Source of the DNA: Rapana venosa | Taxonomy: Eukaryota; Mollusca; Gastropoda; Neogastropoda; Muricidae | Direction: 5' to 3' | Length of the DNA stretch: 64,000 bases | NCBI GenBank assembly: GCA_028751875.1 | Contig: CM054141.1 | Span: 37,732,578 to 37,796,577, forward strand | Shown: piece after piece, positions 24,649 to 44,199 of the stretch | Position numbering within the stretch: position 1 is the first letter of the stretch | Layout: the number at the start of each line of letters is the position of its first letter | Notes under the pieces: model-generated | Seen by the model: only the letters and a program-made list of their open reading frames with translations | Database searches by the model: none | What the model was told of the DNA's origin: nothing | Program-made: the position numbers and the translations under genes

Positions 24649-27156
24649 GTTGTCGTGTCTGTTGCTGTCGTGTTGCTCTGTTTTCGTGTGTGTGTGTCTT
24701 GTTCTGTGTGTGTGTTGTCTGTTTTCCTTTCTTGTGTGTCGTGTCTTTTTGTTATCTGTCTGTTAGTCTTGTGTGTGTCTGTGTGTGTGTGTTTTTGTCT
24801 GTTTTGTGTGTGTGTGTGTTCAGTCTTGTCTCTGTCTCTGTCCTCTGTCTCTGTCTCTCTCTGTACTGTCTCTCTCATCTCTTGTTTATCTTTGGTTGCT
24901 GTTGTCTGTCTGCTCTGTCTCTGTCCTGTCTCTCTTCTGGTCTGTCTCTTGTCTGTCTGTTGTTGTGTGTCTGTTGTGTCTGTTGTTGTTGTCTTGCTTT
25001 TCTCTTTTCTCTTGTTCTCTCATCTCTGTCTGTCTATCTCTCTCTCTCTTCGTCTCTTCTATCTTCGTCTGTTTGTGTTCTTTCTTAAAGGTAGCAATCT
25101 ATTTCTCCTCTCTTTTCGAGTTCTCTCTGTCTCACTTTGTTTGTCTTTTCTATGAAAAACACAACCTATATTACCTTTTTATATGCAATGTCTAACCCAA
25201 CTGACCTCCATGCCATACTTGTTCTAACACTGACCTCAATGCTATACTTGTTCTAACACTGACCTTCATGCCATTATTGTTCTAACACTGACCTCCATAC
25301 CATACTTGTTCTAACACTGACCTCGATGCCACACTTGTTCTAACACTGACCTCCATACCATACTTGTTCTAACACTGACCTCCATGCCATACTTGTTCTA
25401 ACACTGACCTCAATACTATACTCATTCGAACACTGACCTCAATGCTGTTATACTCGTTCTAACACTGACCTCAATGCCATACTTGTTCTAACACTGACCT
25501 CAACTCTATACTTGTTCTAACACTGACCTCAATACTATACTCGTTCTAACACTGACCTCAGTGCTATACTCGTTCTAACACTGACCTCAATCCCATACTC
25601 GTTCTAACACTGACCTCAATACTATATTTGTTCTAACACTGACCTCAATACCATACTCGTTCTAACCAATGGTATACTCGTTCTAACACTGACCTCAATG
25701 CTGCTATACTCGCTCTAACACTGACCTCCATGCCATACCTGTTCTAACACTGACCTCCATGCCATACTTATTCTAACACTGACCTCAATGCTATGCTCGT
25801 TCTAACACTGACCTTAATGTAATACTTTTTCTAACACTGACCTCAGTACTACACTTGTTCTAACACTGACCCCAATGCTATACTCGTTCTAACACTGACC
25901 TCAATGCTATACTTGTTCTAACACTGACCTTCATGCCATACTTGTTCTAACACTGACCTCAAAGCTATACTCGTTCTAACACTGACCTCAGTCCTATACT
26001 CGTTCTAACACTGACCTCAATGCTATACTCGTTCTACCACTGACGTCGATGCTATACTCGTTCTACCACTGACGTCGATGCTATACTCGTTCTAACACTG
26101 ACCTCAATGCTATACTCGTTCTAACACTGACCTCAATGCTATACTCGTTCTAACACCGACCTCAATGGTATACTCGTTCTAACACTGACCTCAATGCTAT
26201 ACTCGCTCTAACACTGACCTCAATGCTATACTCGTTCTAACTCTCACTTCAATGCTATACTCGTTCTAACACTGGCCTCAATGCTATACTCGTTCTAACA
26301 CTGACCTCAATGCTATGATTGTTCTAACACTGACCTCAATACTATACTCGTTCTAACACTGACCTCAATGCTATACTCGTTCTAACACTGTCCTCAATGC
26401 TATACTCGTCCCAACACTGACCTCAATGCTGTACTCGTTCCAACACTGACCTCAATGCTATACTCGTTCTAACACTGACCTCAATGCTATACTCGTTCCA
26501 ACACTGACCTCAATGCTATACTCGTTCTAACACTGACCTCAATGCTATACTCGTTCTAACACTGACCTCAATGCTATACTCGTTCTACCACTGACGTCGA
26601 TGCTATACTCGTTCTAACACTGACCTCAATGCCATACTTGTTTTAACACTTACCTCAATGTTATATACTCGTTCTAACACTGACCTCAATGCTATACTCG
26701 TTCCAACACTGACATCAATGCTGTACTCGTTCTAACACTGACCTCAATGCTATACTCGTTCTAACACTGACCTCAATGCTATACTCGTTCTAACACTAAC
26801 CTCAAAGCTATACTGGTTCCAACACTGACCTCAATGCTATACTCGTTCTAACACTGACCTCAATGCTATACTCGTTCTAACACTGACCTCAGTCCTATAC
26901 TCGTTCCTAACACTGACCTCAATGCTATACTCGTTCTACTACCAGGTCAGTGGCACTTTTCGTCTCGGGTCTGAAACCAGGAGACCGCTTCCATAACCTG
27001 TACCTGTCTCTGCTGTGGGCGCTGGAGATCCCCACCTACATCAACTCCTGCTTCAACATCTTCGTCTACTTCAGCATGGGCTCCAGATACCGGGAGACGC
27101 TGAAACTGATGCTGTGTGGGAGAGGAGAGAAGGGGAGTCATGGGCAGAAATCGTAG
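18858..27156 (+). CDS. Rhodopsin-like GPCR, molluscan chemosensory-receptor type (copy A), 5 exons
   Basis: Seen: exons 18858-19210, 20228-20300, 21024-21257, 24241-24470 and 26946-27156 join in phase with GT-AG boundaries into a 366-residue protein. Approximate helices: TM1 51-73, TM2 83-105, TM3 120-142, TM4 171-190, TM5 226-254, TM6 274-297, TM7 312-337. The DRY motif is replaced by S-E-R-C (residues 150-153), and NPxxY by NIFVY after SCF. Two N-glycosylation sequons (N4-F-T, N13-A-S) lie in the short N-terminus. Known: LKERINLCLF after TM1 and GSRYRETLKLM after TM7 fit receptors described as chemosensory in gastropods; the ligand is unknown. Start: ATG 18858 aligns with the only ATG of copy B, and similar sequence upstream of both looks like 5' UTR. 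An in-frame ATG at 18819 would add 13 residues. Odd: no cysteine at the outer end of TM3. A neuropeptide receptor is the main alternative. Confidence 0.88.
19211..19710 (+). repeat. Microsatellites of intron 1, GPCR copy A
   Basis: TCTG-rich 19220-19360, CT 19387-19432, CTTT 19458-19475 and (CAT)n 19628-19706. The apparent long ORF through exon 1 is this intron read in frame. Confidence 0.92.
19830..19950 (-). mobile_element. tRNA-derived SINE fragment (family 6) in intron 1 of GPCR copy A
   Basis: Minus strand: TGTAATGGTTAGCGCGATGG (A-box-like) and GCGTTCGAATCTCATAAG (B box). The remaining body is short or lost. Confidence 0.62.
20228..20300 (+). CDS. GPCR copy A exon 2 (TM3 start)
   Basis: A 73-bp exon between acceptor gcatacgcag and donor gtaagtgtg. 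It completes the split arginine and encodes NGPVLAFIVNHNLIGFF and the following residues to VSQ. Too short for ORF finders; supported by the same-length exon in copy B. Confidence 0.85.
20620..20675 (+). repeat. Short dispersed AGCGCT module next to AAT/ATG repeats
   Basis: TATGGAATTTATATAGCGCT, then GAATCTTGTAAAGCAACAAA and AAAGCGCT. Other copies: 9502-9553 (+), 12133-12190 (-), 22132-22188 (+), 23055-23115 (-), 30370-30425 (-), 44132-44195 (+). Most have a trinucleotide repeat beside the TATGGAATTT end. Confidence 0.8.
20680..20826 (-). mobile_element. SINE family 2, reverse fragment in intron 2 of GPCR copy A
   Basis: Contains ATCGAGGATAATGGAATAAG, CACCGGCACACAATGGCC and AAAAGCGGAACAGGATTTAA, then breaks into CATA and CA microsatellites. 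Confidence 0.75.
21024..21257 (+). CDS. GPCR copy A exon 3 (TM3 end, TM4, second extracellular loop)
   Basis: 234 bp, phase 0 at both ends, acceptor ttctctacag. Encodes IYCAIIASERC, the VSPLRSR second intracellular loop, a Val/Ile-rich TM4 and the loop ending EFYYRHQ. The donor CAG|gttagg runs straight into a minisatellite. Confidence 0.88.
21258..21812 (+). repeat. ~42-bp minisatellite at the exon 3 donor of GPCR copy A
   Basis: About 13 units of roughly 39-45 bp, each with GATGATGTTGGTTTCC, GTAACGATATG and a GCAAG end, starting within a few bases of the donor GT. Long minus-strand ORFs here are only the repeat read in three frames. Confidence 0.93.
21825..22100 (+). repeat. GAT, GAG and TGC trinucleotide tracts
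   Basis: Imperfect GAT/GAG 21825-21910, CTGCTGCTG 21985-22025 and GATGAT 22025-22080, in intron 3 of copy A. Confidence 0.88.
22500..23330 (-). mobile_element. SINE family 2 reverse copy, interrupted by SINE family 3
   Basis: The tail and middle occupy 22500-22636 and the rest of the body and head 23137-23330. The break falls in the GTAAGAGTAGGCC / CGCTTTT region and is filled by a family 3 element in the opposite orientation. Confidence 0.8.
22637..23105 (+). mobile_element. SINE family 3 (tRNA-derived) nested inside SINE family 2
   Basis: Head GGATCGGTGGTCTAGAGGTA (A-box-like) and GCGGTTCGTACCC (B-box-like). The central domain has GGATGAGACGATAAACCG, ACCCACGGCAACAAGAGAG, and GGGGAGAGCAGCCCGAATTT. 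It ends with the short AGCGCT module and ATT repeats. Confidence 0.83.
23333..24199 (+). repeat. GT-rich domain of intron 3, GPCR copy A
   Basis: GT at 23333-23412 and 23765-24199 with GTGC and GTTG variants. Each begins CCGTAAG directly after a SINE family 2 head, so a SINE-plus-GT block seems duplicated. It ends about 40 bp from exon 4. Confidence 0.9.
23420..23762 (-). mobile_element. SINE family 2 (tRNA-derived), full-length reverse copy in intron 3 of GPCR copy A
   Basis: Minus strand: GGATAGC-type head with TAGTGGTTAGAAC (A-box-like) and GGTTCGATTCC (B box), then GTTAACATCAGTGCAGACTC, ATGAGACTATAAACCGAGGC, GTAGGCCATTGTGTGCCGG, and a tail ending in ATTATCCTCGATATAAAAGA. This is the best reference copy for the family here. 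Confidence 0.85.
24241..24470 (+). CDS. GPCR copy A exon 4 (TM5, third intracellular loop, TM6)
   Basis: 230 bp, acceptor tattcttcag, donor TTCAG|gtcagc, ends in phase 2. TM5 is followed by KLRQAVAWRSE and by TM6 ending LFLACVTPLLLF. Bases 24289-24452 are identical to copy B, while both ends differ. Confidence 0.88.
24525..25080 (+). repeat. GT/CTGT low-complexity start of intron 4, GPCR copy A
   Basis: CTTT, then GTGTGTTGT and CTGTCTCTGT-type sequence. It carries a long Cys/Leu/Ser ORF that is not a gene. Confidence 0.9.
25205..26941 (+). repeat. 29-bp minisatellite filling intron 4 of GPCR copy A
   Basis: About 60 tandem units of 29 bp with point variants. Each unit contains CTATACTCG and TTCTAACACTGACC. 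The array stops a few bases before the exon 5 acceptor. Three units carry the variant TGACGTCG (26041, 26070, 26592). There is no such array in copy B. Confidence 0.95.
26946..27156 (+). CDS. GPCR copy A exon 5 (TM7, C-tail, stop)
   Basis: 211 bp from acceptor ctactaccag to TAG at 27154-27156. Encodes TM7 with the degenerate NPxxY (FNIFVYF), the GSRYRE helix-8 start and a short basic tail. A 1.7-kb 29-bp array lies immediately upstream. Confidence 0.87.
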
Positions 27157-27319
27157 AGTGAGGCCGGTTAAGGTTGATGATGTTGACTTGCTACTACGTG
27201 CGTTGCTGCGTGAGGCTTGGGGTTGATGCATGCTTGGTTTTATTCAGACTGTTTGAAGATTTTGTGTGTGTGTGTTGCGTTTGTGAAGTGTGACTATATC
27301 ATTATATTATATCATATTA

Positions 27320-27372
27320 CTTGATGTCAGGGCAGATTTCTCTGCGTGAAATTCGGGTTGCTTTCCCCGTGA
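27320..27372 (-). mobile_element. SINE family 3, short 3' fragment downstream of GPCR copy A
   Basis: CAGATTTCTCTGCGTGAAAT and TCGGGTTGCTTTCCCCGTG match the reverse complement of the family 3 end. Confidence 0.6.
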
Positions 27373-28364
27373 AGCATATTTGATTGTGTTGTGTTGGATT
27401 GTATTTTGATATTATTTGTATTGTTTTATCATGATTGTTGGTTTAAATAGGGTTTTTTTGTATTAAACAGAGCATGTTACATATCATATTTGAACAACAA
27501 TCAACAGCAGCATAGCAGCAACAAGCTTCAAACCTTATTCTGTGCTCGAAAGACAACATTAGTATGACGACTGGTGGACAGAATGCATGTCGTCTTCATG
27601 ATAATGCTCAGTGCTGTTACCATTCTTAACCAGGTTTTTTACACGAAAAACAGAAGTAAGAAGAAAAAAAGCATCATGAATGTTGTTACATTATTCTCTT
27701 AATGACAAGCCGTGTATATTGGGTTTAGTTCACTTTTGTTTTTAGTTTGTGTCTTTATGTATTGGGGTTGGCGTTGGGTTTCTTACTGTAGTGAACTCAG
27801 GTCTTTATATGTTCCTTTAATTTTTTTTTAATCGTCGGTGAAAGTCGCCTTATAAAGATTCCTCTATGTTAAACTGACTTCTAGAGATTAGTTACAATTG
27901 AACTGTTATCATGTGTATATCTTTTGATCTTCTGTCCAAGTCATACTGATCTGTGAACCTCTTCAAATATGTTTGCATCATAGCAGAATCTGTAAAAATG
28001 AAAAAAATTTCAAATTTTACATTTTGGGAGATGTTCATTACGTGCCAATCGATCGTGTACAGTTGCTCTTGGAAGAGGAAGTAAAACTCTTTTTGTTCTG
28101 TTTTGTTTGGAAGACAAACTTTGAGAAAATGAATTTAAAATTACTTTTGAATTTTTTAATTTGCATTATTGATACGATCCACATATTTTGCCTATAAAGT
28201 TGATGTATATGCATCTCATCTGTAGAAACCATTTTAAACAAGAACAAGCAAAGAAAGAGATAAGCACATAAAAAAATCAATATAGCCTTATTTACAAAGC
28301 CAACAAAAATCGGAACTTAAACTGTGTATGCATGCATTTTACATCTTAATTAAAACAGCTCTCG

Positions 28365-28712
28365 CAGTTTGGAGCTTCATGGGAAAAGGTCATTAGATGG
28401 ACACTGTGATGGTTGCCCCCCACCCCCACTTCCTTCCTCCCGAGATGTATCTCAGTCTGGCTCGGCGTCTGCAAAAAAGTTATCATTGTAACCACTAGGG
28501 TGCTTTGTATGTGTTGTCCTGCACGTGCCGGATCAGGACAAACATTACTGACACCACAGAAGTGGCCCAGCAACAGTGCACAGCCATTCTAGTCGGTGAC
28601 CTCATGTCGCCCTAGCAAAGAAAAGCTCCCTGTAGACTTCTGACCCAGGAAAATGCGACATGACGAACCTAGGTATAGCTGGGAGCAGAGGGTCGAAATG
28701 AGAAAACAGCGG
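28365..28712 (+). repeat. Dispersed repeat R8, copy 1 (between the two GPCR genes)
   Basis: Shared with 40790-41128: GAAAAGGTCAT, GTGATGGTTGCC, TCAGTCTGGCTC, GTGGCCCAGCAACAGTGCA, CTAGGTATAGCTGGGA. It contains no ORF and no tRNA-like promoter. Confidence 0.72.
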
Positions 28713-29157
28713 GACAAAAACATCACAGAAGATGAAGAAGCAAAATCAAAATTGATTTTTTTAAAAAGCCTTGATATCATTTTATAGAAGAAAAGGTTTG
28801 GTTTTGTTGGTTTGTTTCTTTTGCAGAAAAAGTCATATGGAATTTATATAAAAATAATAAACAAAGGTCTTCAGCCTGACTACTTTCCTGGTTTGACAAC
28901 ACAATGTAAAAGGTTTTCCAGACCAGGATGGTAGTATCAGAAGCAAATGACAAAGTATTCTTCCAGACAAACAAAACCTACCACACAACCCCCTTCAAAC
29001 GCGATGCAAGAATATACAACAGAAAATCGACACAACATCATGCAATGTAATTAATCCAATACAATACAGATCAATTCAAAACGTATCAGCACACATATCC
29101 ACGCCACTAGATAATCGTCGTGGCAAAGCCTCACTGCAGCAATGCAGACTGCAACAC

Positions 29158-38080
<8,923 letters not shown>

Positions 38081-38113
38081 GTTTATTGTAGCATTGAGCA
38101 ATGGCGGCCCCAA

Positions 38114-39300
38114 GTTGGAGTTTTGTTGATGTTGCTGAAATGTATGTAGTTAATACATGTGATCAAGAATATTTTTTAGAGTACACATTGTGGAAATATT
38201 AAGAGGTGTAACGTTTTATAGCTCTTTGGAGAGGAAAAAACAATCCCATGATAAGATTTGTCAGCATGCTTTCGGCAGTTTTCTGAGGATGAGGTAATAC
38301 ATGAGACAAACCACACTCATACTTTCACCCCCTTTACCCATCCCATAGACTAGTGAACTGTTGGGGCACCAGTGAAGATTTTTCAACCAGCTTTCTCCGC
38401 TCCTCGCGGTTTTCAGCTTTCTGTACTGTGTCATTCCACTCAAGGCCAGTCCACTCTCAAATGTTGTCTGCCCATCGTTTTCTTTGTCTGCCTCTTCCTC
38501 TCCCTCCTTGAACTGTTTCCTGTATGACAGTCTTGGCCAATCCTGATGTTCATGTGATGTGCCTACATCACTTTAGTTCCCATACCACTTTACTTTGAAA
38601 TCTTTTCACTGAAGCCAGGTCTCTTCATATGCCCTACAGGGTTTTCAATTAAGGGTAACTGATCTTCTCTCCCCATTGCATGGCAGTGATGTGAGGCCTA
38701 CAACAAGTTCCTTCATCAAAGACTGTGTTAGCTAATCACATTGGAGTGGAATTAACTCGGGAACACTAACGATAATGTACACGTTGCTAATCATCTAATT
38801 CCTGATACTTCCCCGTTCTTGACTGGAAACTCAGAAAATGACTTCTTCTGCAACAGAAAAGTTTAATGCCGAAACTGCATAATCCAGATGAACATAATCA
38901 GACATAACATGATTCAATTCTTCCGGATCATCTGCTTCAGCATTAAGAAAATCAATCTTGCTTAAAGGGAAAACGAACAAGGCCTATATCTCATACAGTT
39001 GTTTTGCAAAAAGGTTGCGTCCTTTTTAAAAAAAAAAATTCCTTTTCCATATATCAAACAAATTGCTGGATCTATGCTGCTTCAACAATGGAGGATAAAT
39101 CAAACACACTTTAGGATATACAAAACATATTTATGCTGCTTCAGGAGGGGACAGGACTTAGTGCTACTGAGGAGGAAGGATCCCTGACTGGAGGACAGCC
39201 ATGGGGACAATAACTACGTATCTGACGGAGGCTGTCCCACACTGTCGTGTAGAGACTCTTTAGAAAACACTTTAATGGCAAAAAACTGCAGGAAAGATGC
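38114..39300. other. 5' flank of GPCR copy B and LINE-rich DNA
   Basis: Apart from the LINE fragment at 38.26-38.53 kb I recognise nothing. Confidence 0.55.
38255..38530 (-). mobile_element. LINE 3'-end fragment, second family
   Basis: Same conserved pieces as at 14.2 kb: TTGGGGCACCAGTGAAGATT, TTTCTCCGCTCCTCGCGG, CACTCAAGGCCAGTCCACT on the plus strand. About 1.1 kb left of a family 1 LINE copy. Confidence 0.62.
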
Positions 39301-39319
39301 AGAGAAGAGGGAAAACAAG

Positions 39320-40080
39320 ACTAAAGAAAAAATATAATTATTAGGAACATGGAACATGCAGACCATGGAAAATGCAAGTCACGTTGACCTAGCAAAATTA
39401 GATCTATTGCTAAATGAGCAACAAGACCTTAGGGAAACCCGATGGGGAGCTATGAAGGAAAATTCAAAATTACTATACTCTAGTCTCCGTAAAAGAGAAT
39501 ACTGGCTCCTGTCTACAAGACGTCAAGGCTAGAATCGGTATGGCTAAACAAAAGATGATTCAGTTAAACATTTGGAAAGACAGAGGCATACATATATATC
39601 TCAAAATTAGAATTGTCAAAACACTATTCTGGCCTGTATTGCTGTATGGGTCAGAAGCTTGGACATTATAGACATTGGAAAGACACAAAATAAACACAAC
39701 CGAAATGTGGTTATACAGGCGACTTCTAAGAGCCAAAATGTAACAGTCAGACAGAGAACAAATGAAAGCATTCTTAGTAAACTCTCAGTGCAAAGAAAAA
39801 TGTCTTGCTGCTGGAATTAATAAGGGCAGACAATATGCCCATCGTGTAAACAGAAACACACAAACAAATCTGATGACAACAGTTCTCCAAGACAAGTTTG
39901 AGGGCAGAAGGAAAGAGGCAGACCACCAGCATCCTACATCGCCAACATCACTGAGATCAGTGGTCTGGGAGAGTTAGAGGGATCGTAGAATTCAGTATCT
40001 AGAGACAGAGAAAGATGGCGAATCCTGGTGGCATTGCGTGGAGCTCCTACCGATGACAGTAGCGATGGAGACAGTTTAGT
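39320..40080 (+). mobile_element. LINE of the same family, internally deleted
   Basis: Begins with an endonuclease-like N-terminus (GTWNMQTMENASHVDLAKL), then jumps at about 39.5 kb to the C-terminal part (LLYGSEAWTL, INTTEMWLYRRLL, VNRNTQTNLMTTVLQDK, ILVALRGAPTDDSSDGDS-like end). The whole RT core is absent. Confidence 0.78.
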
Positions 40081-40317
40081 TGAAATGCTGCTTCAGATTA
40101 TTCTGTTTCCTGTGACATTTCTTGCACGAAGTTCTCTAAATGTGGTGTGCCTGGAAGATTTACTTGCCATCCTGGAATTTGTTCAACGTTATTGTAAAAT
40201 AAAATCCCACAGAGTAAATCATTTCCAAGTCAAAAGTATACATCATTGTTGTTACTCTATAAAATACTCTAAAAGCATTCTTAAGTCACCACAGAATGTT
40301 CGTAAATGGGCATAACA

Positions 40318-40580
40318 GCCGCTAGGGTGCAGTGATTAACACTTGGGTTACGGACTCGGTGGTCGTGGTTCGAATCCCATGAATGTCATAGGAATGTTTG
40401 GACTCCTGCCGGACCCTACCCAAAGTGAGTTTGCTATGGACTCAATGGGCAGACTGAGACCACACAGTCGAGCTGCATCCACTTTACCGATACAATTTTG
40501 AGAGAGGCTCAGATTACCTGACCAACACTGCAGGTGCCTGCATCTCTTGGGTCTGGTTGACGATGGGATATAAATTATTA
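40318..40580 (+). mobile_element. tRNA-derived SINE (family 5)
   Basis: Head GCTAGGGTGCAGTGATTAAC (A-box-like) and GTGGTTCGAATCCCATGAAT (B box), then a body with GGACCCTACCCAAAGTGAG and CGATACAATTTTGAGAGAGG, ending in ATATAAATTATTATGATAGG. Confidence 0.68.
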
Positions 40581-40789
40581 TGATAGGAATTATAGAGTAC
40601 AGCCTTGTTAAGTAATCCCCAAACACATGCAGTTCCATAACAGCAGCATTGCATCATCCTTATCACTGCTGATCATCATACAATAAAGAAACAATTATGA
40701 TTCGGTGGCGCTGGTTTCTCTAGTTTCGTGGTGACCTCAGTTTTGGATTCTCAGACACCCCCTTGTCTGTGGAAAGCTTCTGTCAAAGC

Positions 40790-41128
40790 CTTCGGGGTTG
40801 GAGGTTCACAGGAGAAGGTCATAGAAGATAATTATGTTGTGGTGGTTGCCACAATAGGTGGGCGCCTCACTCAGTCTGGCTCCACAACTGAGCTTGTAAT
40901 ATCGTCAGTAGGAGGTGTGGGGGGGGGGGGGGGGGGGGCTTAATAAGTGGTGTCTTGCGCATATTACCCCAAAGCAGGGGCCACTGAACACCACCAAAGT
41001 GACTCAGTAGCAGTGCAGAGACCCTCTGGCTGGTGGCCAGATGGCGACCTGACATTGATGCGGTCCCTGTTAATTTATGATCCTGAGGATGCGACATTAT
41101 GAATCTAGGTATAGCTTGGGATGAGAGA
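40790..41128 (+). repeat. Dispersed repeat R8, copy 2, with G-run
   Basis: Same ordered blocks as at 28.4 kb, with a run of about 20 G at 40919-40938 inserted in the middle. Confidence 0.72.
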
Positions 41129-41584
41129 TGCGATACCATACGATACGCTACGATACGAACAATACAAATAGGTTTGTAAAGAGCTAGCGTTGTGAAATTC
41201 TCCTCATAATTTTTCATTTGGAAAGGACATTCTAGATCATGAGTATACAAGGATTTCCCCCCCTTTGTGTTACTTTTTGAAACAAAAAAGGTAGCTGCAC
41301 TCTGTCTACCAAGCAAGCAAGCAGGCACGGCTTGCACGCAAAGCAGACAGGGCTCAGACTACTACCATCTCCCAATCCACACGCGGAGACTCTAGGTCCA
41401 GAACAGGGTGTGCGTGGAAGTGAAGGGGAAAGTAGGGGCAGCTCATTGCCTTCCCACTGCTCAACCATCAACACACCACCATCCATGCAAACCTCGCCCC
41501 TGCAGTCACTGTCAGCCATACAGGCAGGTAACCTCAGCGCTGTAGTCTAGATCGAAACCATTCTAGTTCTTTGAGGTATTCGTT

Positions 41585-41772
41585 TATTCGTTGTCCTTCC
41601 TGTTTACCTGTTGCCTGTTACCTGTTGCCTGATACCTGGTGCTACCTGGTGCCTGATACCTGGTGCCTGATACCTGGTGCTACCTGTTGCCTGTTACCTG
41701 GTGCCTGATACCTGTTGCCTGATACCTGTTGTCTGTTACGTGTTGTCTGTTACCTGTTGCCTGATACCTATC
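41585..41772 (+). repeat. Minisatellite of TACCTGTTGCC / TGATACCTGG units
   Basis: Units of about 9-20 bp built from CCTGTTGCC, CTGATACCTG and GTGCTACCTG in mixed order over 190 bp, ending at a LINE fragment. Confidence 0.82.
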
Positions 41773-41774
41773 CC

Positions 41775-41885
41775 GCAGTCTGGTCGACTGTTGGGGCGCC
41801 CCTGGAGACTTTGCAACCAGCTTCCTCTATTCCTTAGGACTGAGGAAGCTGACTGGTTGCAAAGTCTTCGAAGTCTTCCCTCCTG
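41775..41885 (-). mobile_element. LINE 3'-end fragment, second family, very short
   Basis: CAGTCTGGTCGACTGTTGGG, GCGCCCCTGGAGACTTTGCA and CCAGCTTCCTCTATTCC match the fragments at 14.2 and 38.3 kb. It lies directly against a TACCTG minisatellite. Confidence 0.58.
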
Positions 41886-41889
41886 AGGG

Positions 41890-42600
41890 AGATAGAAACT
41901 AACTAACTAACTAGCTAACTAACTCTCTGTGTATAAAAATACAAATAATTAAATAAAGTATCTCTCACCCTTTTTTCTGTGCTGTCTATAAAATTAATAA
42001 TTGTTTTCTCTGTCAGCTTGTCTGTCTGTCTGACTGTCTGTTTGCCTGTTTGTCTATCATACTCTTCTCTCTAGCGGTAATGGATGGAAGGAGGGAAGAG
42101 GTTCAGTAAGAATTCTGTCATCTTCTTCCACACAATCCAGCCGTTCAAATGGTTACGTGAAAGAAGAAAAAACCTATCAATTTTCTTTCTGGAATGATGA
42201 AACATTTTCAGTATAGCAAAAATAAAACTTGCCCGTTTGAAAAGCTTTGATTTTCGTTGTGTGTTAACACCAAAATTAATGTTCAGCTTATTTTATCATA
42301 GTGTACAGAGCAAATCTCCTGTTTTCTTCTTTGTGGTTCCAATGGTCCTGAAATGATACAGTGCAGCTCACATTAATGTCAGAGCTACTGTGGTAGCGCT
42401 AGCATCGCGACTGATTTTTTTTGCTAAATAATTACAATAATTATATAGGCCTGCCACGTTTTATAGGCAAAACTACCACATTGTTTGTTTGTCTGTTTCT
42501 GTGTTTATTGGCTTGTTTGTTGTTGTTGTTTTGTTTGCTTGCTTGGATGGTGGGTGGGTTGTTTTTTACGTTTTCTCTTCAGGTTTGTTGTTTTGCTTCA
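41890..42600. other. Unique sequence without a supported gene
   Basis: AT-rich, small AACT and TGTCTG repeats only. Confidence 0.55.
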
Positions 42601-42662
42601 TGTGTGTGTGTGTTCTTCTTCTTTAATTTAACGTCTTTTCACATTACATGATATTAGACAAG

Positions 42663-42701
<39 letters not shown>

Positions 42702-42849
42702 GTATGTTTGTGTGAGTGTGTGTGCACGTGTGTGTATGTGAGTGGGTGTGTATAATTATGTGTTTGTGTGTATGTGAGAGAGAGAGAACATACATGGTAC
42801 ATGTTTGTGTATAGAGTGTATGTGTATAGAGTGTTTGTGTATAGAGTGT

Positions 42850-42909
<60 letters not shown>

Positions 42910-43172
42910 CGTGTGCATGTGTATGGTCTTCTATTTTACGTCTTCACAAAAAGGGATATTGGGAGAAAAGTTGAGTGCATGGATATATGTCTGCGTGTGT
43001 TCAAGTGTATGTAAGAGTGGATGATAGCGCATGCGCTCAAGCACATTTGTACCGATGTCTATGTAAGTATAGCTATGCCTTGTGTGTTTATGTGTGTGTG
43101 CATGCTTTGCGCGCGCGCGTGTGTGTATGAGTGCGCACACGCGCGTGCACTGAAGAAGAGAGAGAGAGAGAG

Positions 43173-43215
<43 letters not shown>

Positions 43216-43285
43216 GAAAGAGACAAAGGAAGGACTGTGTATTAAAAGCATCAATATGAGCTTCGTAATTTTCATCAATAAAAAG

Positions 43286-43335
<50 letters not shown>
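42600..43335 (+). repeat. GT, GA and CT microsatellite domain
   Basis: GT at 42665-42702 and 42850-42905, GA then GT 43158-43211, CT 43287-43332. Three copies of GTGTATAGAGTGT occur at 42807-42850. Confidence 0.92.
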
Positions 43336-43439
43336 TCTGTCTGTTTGTCTCTGTCTCTCTCTTACGTTGTGGTCTGATTTTACTTCAGGATTTAGTCAAA
43401 TTCTTTACTCTATGGAGACCTTGTTTTCATGAAGATGTA

Positions 43440-43463
43440 CGGCGCGCGTGTGCGCGCACGTTT

Positions 43464-43498
<35 letters not shown>

Positions 43499-43975
43499 GT
43501 GGTGTGTTGTGTGTATGTGTGTGTGTGTCTAAGCGTATGTGTGTGTTCGGCCATGCGTGCGTTTATGTGTTCGTGCATGCGTGCGTGTGCAGGTGTGTTT
43601 GTCTCTTTCCGTCAGTATATCTGTGTGGGTCTGCGTTTTTGATGTCGCATATTTACTCATACAAACTTGCAGCAAACACACACACACACACACCAAATAT
43701 CTTGCATTTGAAATAGAAAAGCTCTGTTTCCTGTACAGGAATAGGCTAGCTATGAGCAGAGGTATTATTGATTCCATGAAAATAGCTGCATGAAGTCTGC
43801 TACCTGGAGAGAAATGGTTACAACTACCAAGTTCGGCTAGCCTTAAGCACACTGCATAAGTTGTGGTGTGTGTGTGTGTGTGTGTGTGTGTGGATGTGTG
43901 TCTGGTGTGTGAGTGTGTGAGTGTGTGTGTGTGTCTGTGGTGTGTGTGTGTATGCGCGCGCGCGCGTGCGTGCGA
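43440..43975 (+). repeat. GT/GC microsatellites
   Basis: GT/TGCG domains at 43460-43600 and 43863-43975, with no coding support. Confidence 0.9.
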
Positions 43976-44199
43976 TGCCAATGTGACTTCTCCAAGGTTA
44001 TAGTGGAAGAGGGAGATTTGCAGCATATAAACTTCCACATTCGAGTTCCTCTTTCTAGGACTACCATTATTTTAATGTAGATGCAATCTGCCATATCGTC
44101 TCAATGTAGATATCATCATCATCACCATAATACATGGAATTTATAAAGCGCTATATCTTGCAAAAAAACCCAAATCAAAGCGCTTTCGTTCATCCTTCT

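Larger units (their letters stand above)
27157..29157. other. Intergenic region between the convergent GPCR genes
   Basis: Holds both 3' UTRs, a SINE family 3 scrap and repeat R8. About 2.0 kb separates the two stop codons. No further receptor exon is seen. Confidence 0.7.

Noticed and set aside
25205..26941. CRISPR-like array of 29-bp direct repeats
   Set aside because: Units are contiguous without unique spacers, the DNA is eukaryotic and the array lies in an intron.
38081..38113. Upstream extension of GPCR copy B to 38113
   Set aside because: The codon there is TTG, not ATG, and the upstream sequence matches the presumed 5' UTR of copy A.
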